Below are positions 61,270-64,000 of a stretch of DNA of 64,000 bases, piece after piece. Within the stretch, counting starts at the first letter, position 1, and each line of letters begins with the position of its first letter. Source of the DNA: Streptomyces pilosus (GTDB taxonomy: Bacteria > Actinomycetota > Actinomycetes > Streptomycetales > Streptomycetaceae); contig NZ_BMTU01000021.1 of assembly GCF_014649835.1 (NCBI RefSeq), positions 1 to 64,000 on the forward strand, given 5' to 3'. Both the position numbers and the translations under genes were made by a program. The notes below the pieces were generated by a model. The model was given only the letters and a program-made list of their open reading frames with translations. It searched no databases and was not told the origin of the DNA.

Positions 61270-64000
61270 CTACACGGTCACGCTGATCGACGCGTGAGGG
61301 AAAAGGGCGTGGAGACGGGCCTGGTCCAGGCGGTGGTCCGGGCTCGGGGCGGCGTACAGACACAGAGTGTCGACCGAGGGGTACGCCTGCGGTAGCGGCT
61401 CCAGCATGGCATCGGTGTACGTGTCGTGGAGGTCGAGACGGTGGACCTGGGGGAAACGCACACCCGACCGGGCGGAGCGGGCCGCGTGCCGTGCTGACAG
61501 CCGTAAGTGGCGCAGTTCAGGGAGCTTTTGGAGACTCGCCAGTGAGGTGCTGTCGGGGCACTCGGAAACGGAGACGACTTCCAGGAGGGGAAATTCTCCC
61601 AGCACCGACATGTCGTCGACGGTGCCTCGCAGGTCGAGGCGGGTGAGTTGGCTCGGGTCCAGGTAGACGAGGAGGCTTGTGGCCGTGAAGTCGCCGACCA
61701 GCCTCATCCACGGGCGGCCACCCAATTCCCGCAGGGCACGGAGTTCTGCCACGGAGTGAGCTATCAGGTAGAGGTCGTCGTACGGGAGCTGGGCGATGAC
61801 CTCCCTGCCGTAGGTCTCAATGGGAAACCGGTGCCAGAACAGGGCAAGTTGACTGCGTACGCGCAGGGACGGGTGGTCGTTGAAGCGAGCCAGGTACGGG
61901 ATGGCCTCGTCGGTTCCGATCAGGGACGCCGTTCTGACGCACAGCTGGGCGTAGTCGTCGCTGTCGGAGGCGGGCCACGCGCCGGCCAGTTCCTCCGGTC
62001 CCGGCAGGAAGTCGAGGGCGAGGGGTCCCACCGACGCGAGCGTGGTCACCGCTTCAGGGGTGCGCGGGGGAAGCAGTGCGGACATACTGTGTTCGAGTTC
62101 GGCCCGTACAGCGGGGTCCAGTTCCGTGGCCTGTTCGAGGCAGGATGCGGCGAGCACCACGGCCCGGGCCGACCCGTCGTGCAGGAGCTCGCGCAGGACG
62201 TCCGCCCGGTCGCGCGGACGCCCCTGTGCCACCGCCATGCGGATGACGTCCTCCCACTGGTCGTCGGCGGCATGCTTGCGAACCATCCCGAACGTGCCCT
62301 CGTCGAGGAGGGCACGCGCCCCCAGGAAGTCCTGGAAGGTGCGGTGGCAGAAGTCGATGGTCTCGGCGGTCGGGGCGCGCAGCAGACCGCTGCGGTTGAG
62401 CAGGTGGGCAAGGACCGTCTCGGGGTCGCCCAGCGCCGCCATCTCGGGCAGGGCGGGCAGTGCCTTGCCGATCTCGACGAGCGCCCGGTCGCGGGTCAGC
62501 TCCGTTCGGCCGTCTTTGATCAACCAGTAGGCGAGTCGCTGGAGGATCTGGAGTTGTGGCTCCTCCCTCAGCTCGGGCCCCGTCACCCCGCGCTCGCGGT
62601 CACGGCGGATGAGGAGCATGCTGAGCGCTGCCTGGTACAGCTCCTTACGGCCGATCGGCAGGAAGCCGTGGCGGTCCCGGTGCAGGGCGCAGATCAGGCC
62701 GCACATCAGCGGGTTGGTGGCGAGTCGCCCCAGATCGGGTTTGGTCCGGATGGAGTCCAGGAGCCGGCTCTCATACGAGGCCAGCGCCTCGTCATCCGCG
62801 GACACGCCCGTGCGCGCGGCTTCATGCCACCGTACAACGAAGGACCGGACATCCGCGGGTCGCATCGACGACAGCCTCAGTTCGCCGAATCCCTCGGCCG
62901 TCAGCCACTCCTCCGCCACGGCGGACGGGCGGGACGTGACCAGCCAGCGGTTGCCCGGGTATGCCTCGGCCAGGTCGCTGAGCCAACCGTGTGCATGTGC
63001 CCGCTCACTTTCGGGGACTTCGTCGATTCCGTCGATGAGGAGGAGTCCGCGTCCGGACGTGAGGACGCGCGAGGGCCAGCCCGGCGGCTCCTCACCGGCC
63101 AGGGGTGAGCCCACGGCGGCCAGGAAGTCCTTGGGGGCGGGGAGCTGTCCACCGTGGCGGGTCAGGGTACGCAGGGGAAGAACGAAGGGAATCAGACCGG
63201 CGAGATACGCCATCCGGTCGTCCGGGTCCGGGCGCGCGGCGGAGACGGCCAGCCACTGGATGAGCGTGGTCTTTCCGGATCCGGCCTCGCCGCGCAGAAG
63301 GACGCGGTCGTGACCGGCGAGGACCTCGTCCACGGGCTGGCGCCCCTGCCGGAACCGGGGGTGCCGGCGCAGGAAGTCCTCGTAGGCGTCCACGGGCGAC
63401 GTGGCTTCCAGACGCATGTACGCCACGTCCAGCGGCCACTTGCCCGGGGAGTTGAGCAGGTCGATGCCGTAGATCTGCAACCGGCCGTGCTTCTTGGTGA
63501 TGTACGACAGGTAGCGTTGCTCGAAGGCGGCGTCACGGCCGTCCGGCCGTGGAGTGCGGGCGATCAACACATCCAATTTGGCGATGAGTTCGGCATGATC
63601 CCGGCTCTGCTCCACGAGCGTGCGGGCCACGAAAGTCGAGCGCTGAGTGAAGAAGTTGATGATGTGAAGGCAGGCCCACTCGGTGAGGGAGTCCAGGAAC
63701 AACGAGGCGTCCGCGGACAGGTCCCGGGTGGCGGCCTGAAGATGAAGGGCGCGGGCAAGCTCCCGGTAGCCGAGCCGTACCGCTTGAACGTCGTCCATCT
63801 CGAGCTCGCCCAGTACAAGCAGCCTGGCCGTCAGCGCATCCGTGACCGCCGTCTCCTCGTCCCGGGGGAAGGGCGCCTCCCCCGGCGACTCCGCCGCCTG
63901 GCGGACCAGGCGGGCGGCGAGAGAGCGCACGTCCTTCTCGCTCAAGGTCCGTTTCTCACCACGGAAGGAGACGAGGCTCGACAGCCTCACGGGCCTGTCG
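61270..64000 (-). CDS. NACHT-domain NTPase with LRR-like C terminus, 5' end outside window
   Basis: At least 906 residues. Counting from GTG 63990, Walker A is GEAGSGKTT (234-242) and Walker B LLLIDGIDE (316-323), typical NACHT motifs, followed by the NACHT winged-helix region and C-terminal leucine-rich-like repeats (LTRLDLRGTVDDMSVL, LRHLRLSARHAA). The frame stays open upstream to 64000 (reading DRP before VRLSSLVSF), and the family usually has more N-terminal sequence (VDRPVRLSSL type), so the true start lies beyond the window. Bacterial NACHT proteins are defence-related STAND switches. Confidence 0.88.
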   Translation of the reverse strand, partial: DRPVRLSSLVSFRGEKRTLSEKDVRSLAARLVRQAAESPGEAPFPRDEETAVTDALTARLLVLGELEMDDVQAVRLGYRELARALHLQAATRDLSADASLFLDSLTEWACLHIINFFTQRSTFVARTLVEQSRDHAELIAKLDVLIARTPRPDGRDAAFEQRYLSYITKKHGRLQIYGIDLLNSPGKWPLDVAYMRLEATSPVDAYEDFLRRHPRFRQGRQPVDEVLAGHDRVLLRGEAGSGKTTLIQWLAVSAARPDPDDRMAYLAGLIPFVLPLRTLTRHGGQLPAPKDFLAAVGSPLAGEEPPGWPSRVLTSGRGLLLIDGIDEVPESERAHAHGWLSDLAEAYPGNRWLVTSRPSAVAEEWLTAEGFGELRLSSMRPADVRSFVVRWHEAARTGVSADDEALASYESRLLDSIRTKPDLGRLATNPLMCGLICALHRDRHGFLPIGRKELYQAALSMLLIRRDRERGVTGPELREEPQLQILQRLAYWLIKDGRTELTRDRALVEIGKALPALPEMAALGDPETVLAHLLNRSGLLRAPTAETIDFCHRTFQDFLGARALLDEGTFGMVRKHAADDQWEDVIRMAVAQGRPRDRADVLRELLHDGSARAVVLAASCLEQATELDPAVRAELEHSMSALLPPRTPEAVTTLASVGPLALDFLPGPEELAGAWPASDSDDYAQLCVRTASLIGTDEAIPYLARFNDHPSLRVRSQLALFWHRFPIETYGREVIAQLPYDDLYLIAHSVAELRALRELGGRPWMRLVGDFTATSLLVYLDPSQLTRLDLRGTVDDMSVLGEFPLLEVVSVSECPDSTSLASLQKLPELRHLRLSARHAARSARSGVRFPQVHRLDLHDTYTDAMLEPLPQAYPSVDTLCLYAAPSPDHRLDQARLHALFPHASISVTV

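Noticed and set aside
1..64000. tRNA, rRNA or CRISPR loci
   Set aside because: No cloverleaf-like sequence, rRNA segment or regular repeat array was recognised. A systematic tRNA and CRISPR scan could not be run.

Overview
The window is high-GC actinobacterial DNA and almost certainly Streptomyces. It carries a WhiB protein, a SigE-type ECF sigma factor, DUF6207, DUF6131, excalibur and YD/RHS families in their streptomycete forms, several GTG starts, and IS5/IS6/IS982 relatives common in that genus. No ribosomal, tRNA or core-metabolism genes were seen. Broken genes and transposase fragments are very dense, so this looks like an accessory region such as a chromosome arm, genomic island or large plasmid.

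Layout. 0-10.5 kb: secreted HNH nuclease, small Streptomyces proteins, then a roughly 2,050-residue RHS/YD-repeat protein with a short basic tail, followed by an acidic TPR protein that may be its immunity partner. 10.5-17.5 kb: decay zone (Ku remnant, IS6 fragment, frameshifted nuclease-like gene), an ECF sigma/anti-sigma-like pair, two small proteins, and an IS5 shell holding a membrane-anchored XRE regulator and a secreted protein. 17.8-21 kb: a GHKL ATPase fused to a PD-(D/E)XK nuclease, divergent from a DUF3800 protein; this is a defence-like pair. 21-26.2 kb: a phosphotransferase with an early amber codon, then TetR / MMPL-DUF3817 fusion / ABM-domain protein. 26.4-35.8 kb: ligase and transposase remnants, a membrane protein, a TetR/patatin pair, and several unknown proteins.

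35.9-40.5 kb: a STAND NTPase with an upstream 77-residue protein, then an AT-richer patch holding a compact transcription unit (strong promoter, leader hairpin, 36-codon ORF, intrinsic terminator, 84-codon membrane protein). 40.8-45 kb: a membrane protein pair and an arsenic cluster (ArsR, MIP channel, ArsC; divergent ArsM). 45-54.4 kb: phytase-like esterase, TetR/hydrolase pair with a clear operator, a decayed reductase, YciI and WhiB proteins, an integrase remnant, a NACHT fragment and a large unknown protein. 54.6-64 kb: IS5 remnants, a second TetR highly similar to the first, a cytochrome P450, a TPR protein coupled to a polyprenyl diphosphate synthase, and a NACHT-LRR NTPase running off the right edge.

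How the genes work together. Four conflict-type loci (RHS toxin, GHKL-nuclease/DUF3800, STAND, NACHT) share the window with remnants of mobile elements, as expected for a defence and competition hot spot. Stress and detoxification genes (arsenic, MMPL export, P450, hydrolase) each sit beside a local repressor, and several palindromic operators are visible. Two similar TetR genes 27 kb apart and the P450 promoter share a recognisable operator core, which suggests one small regulon.
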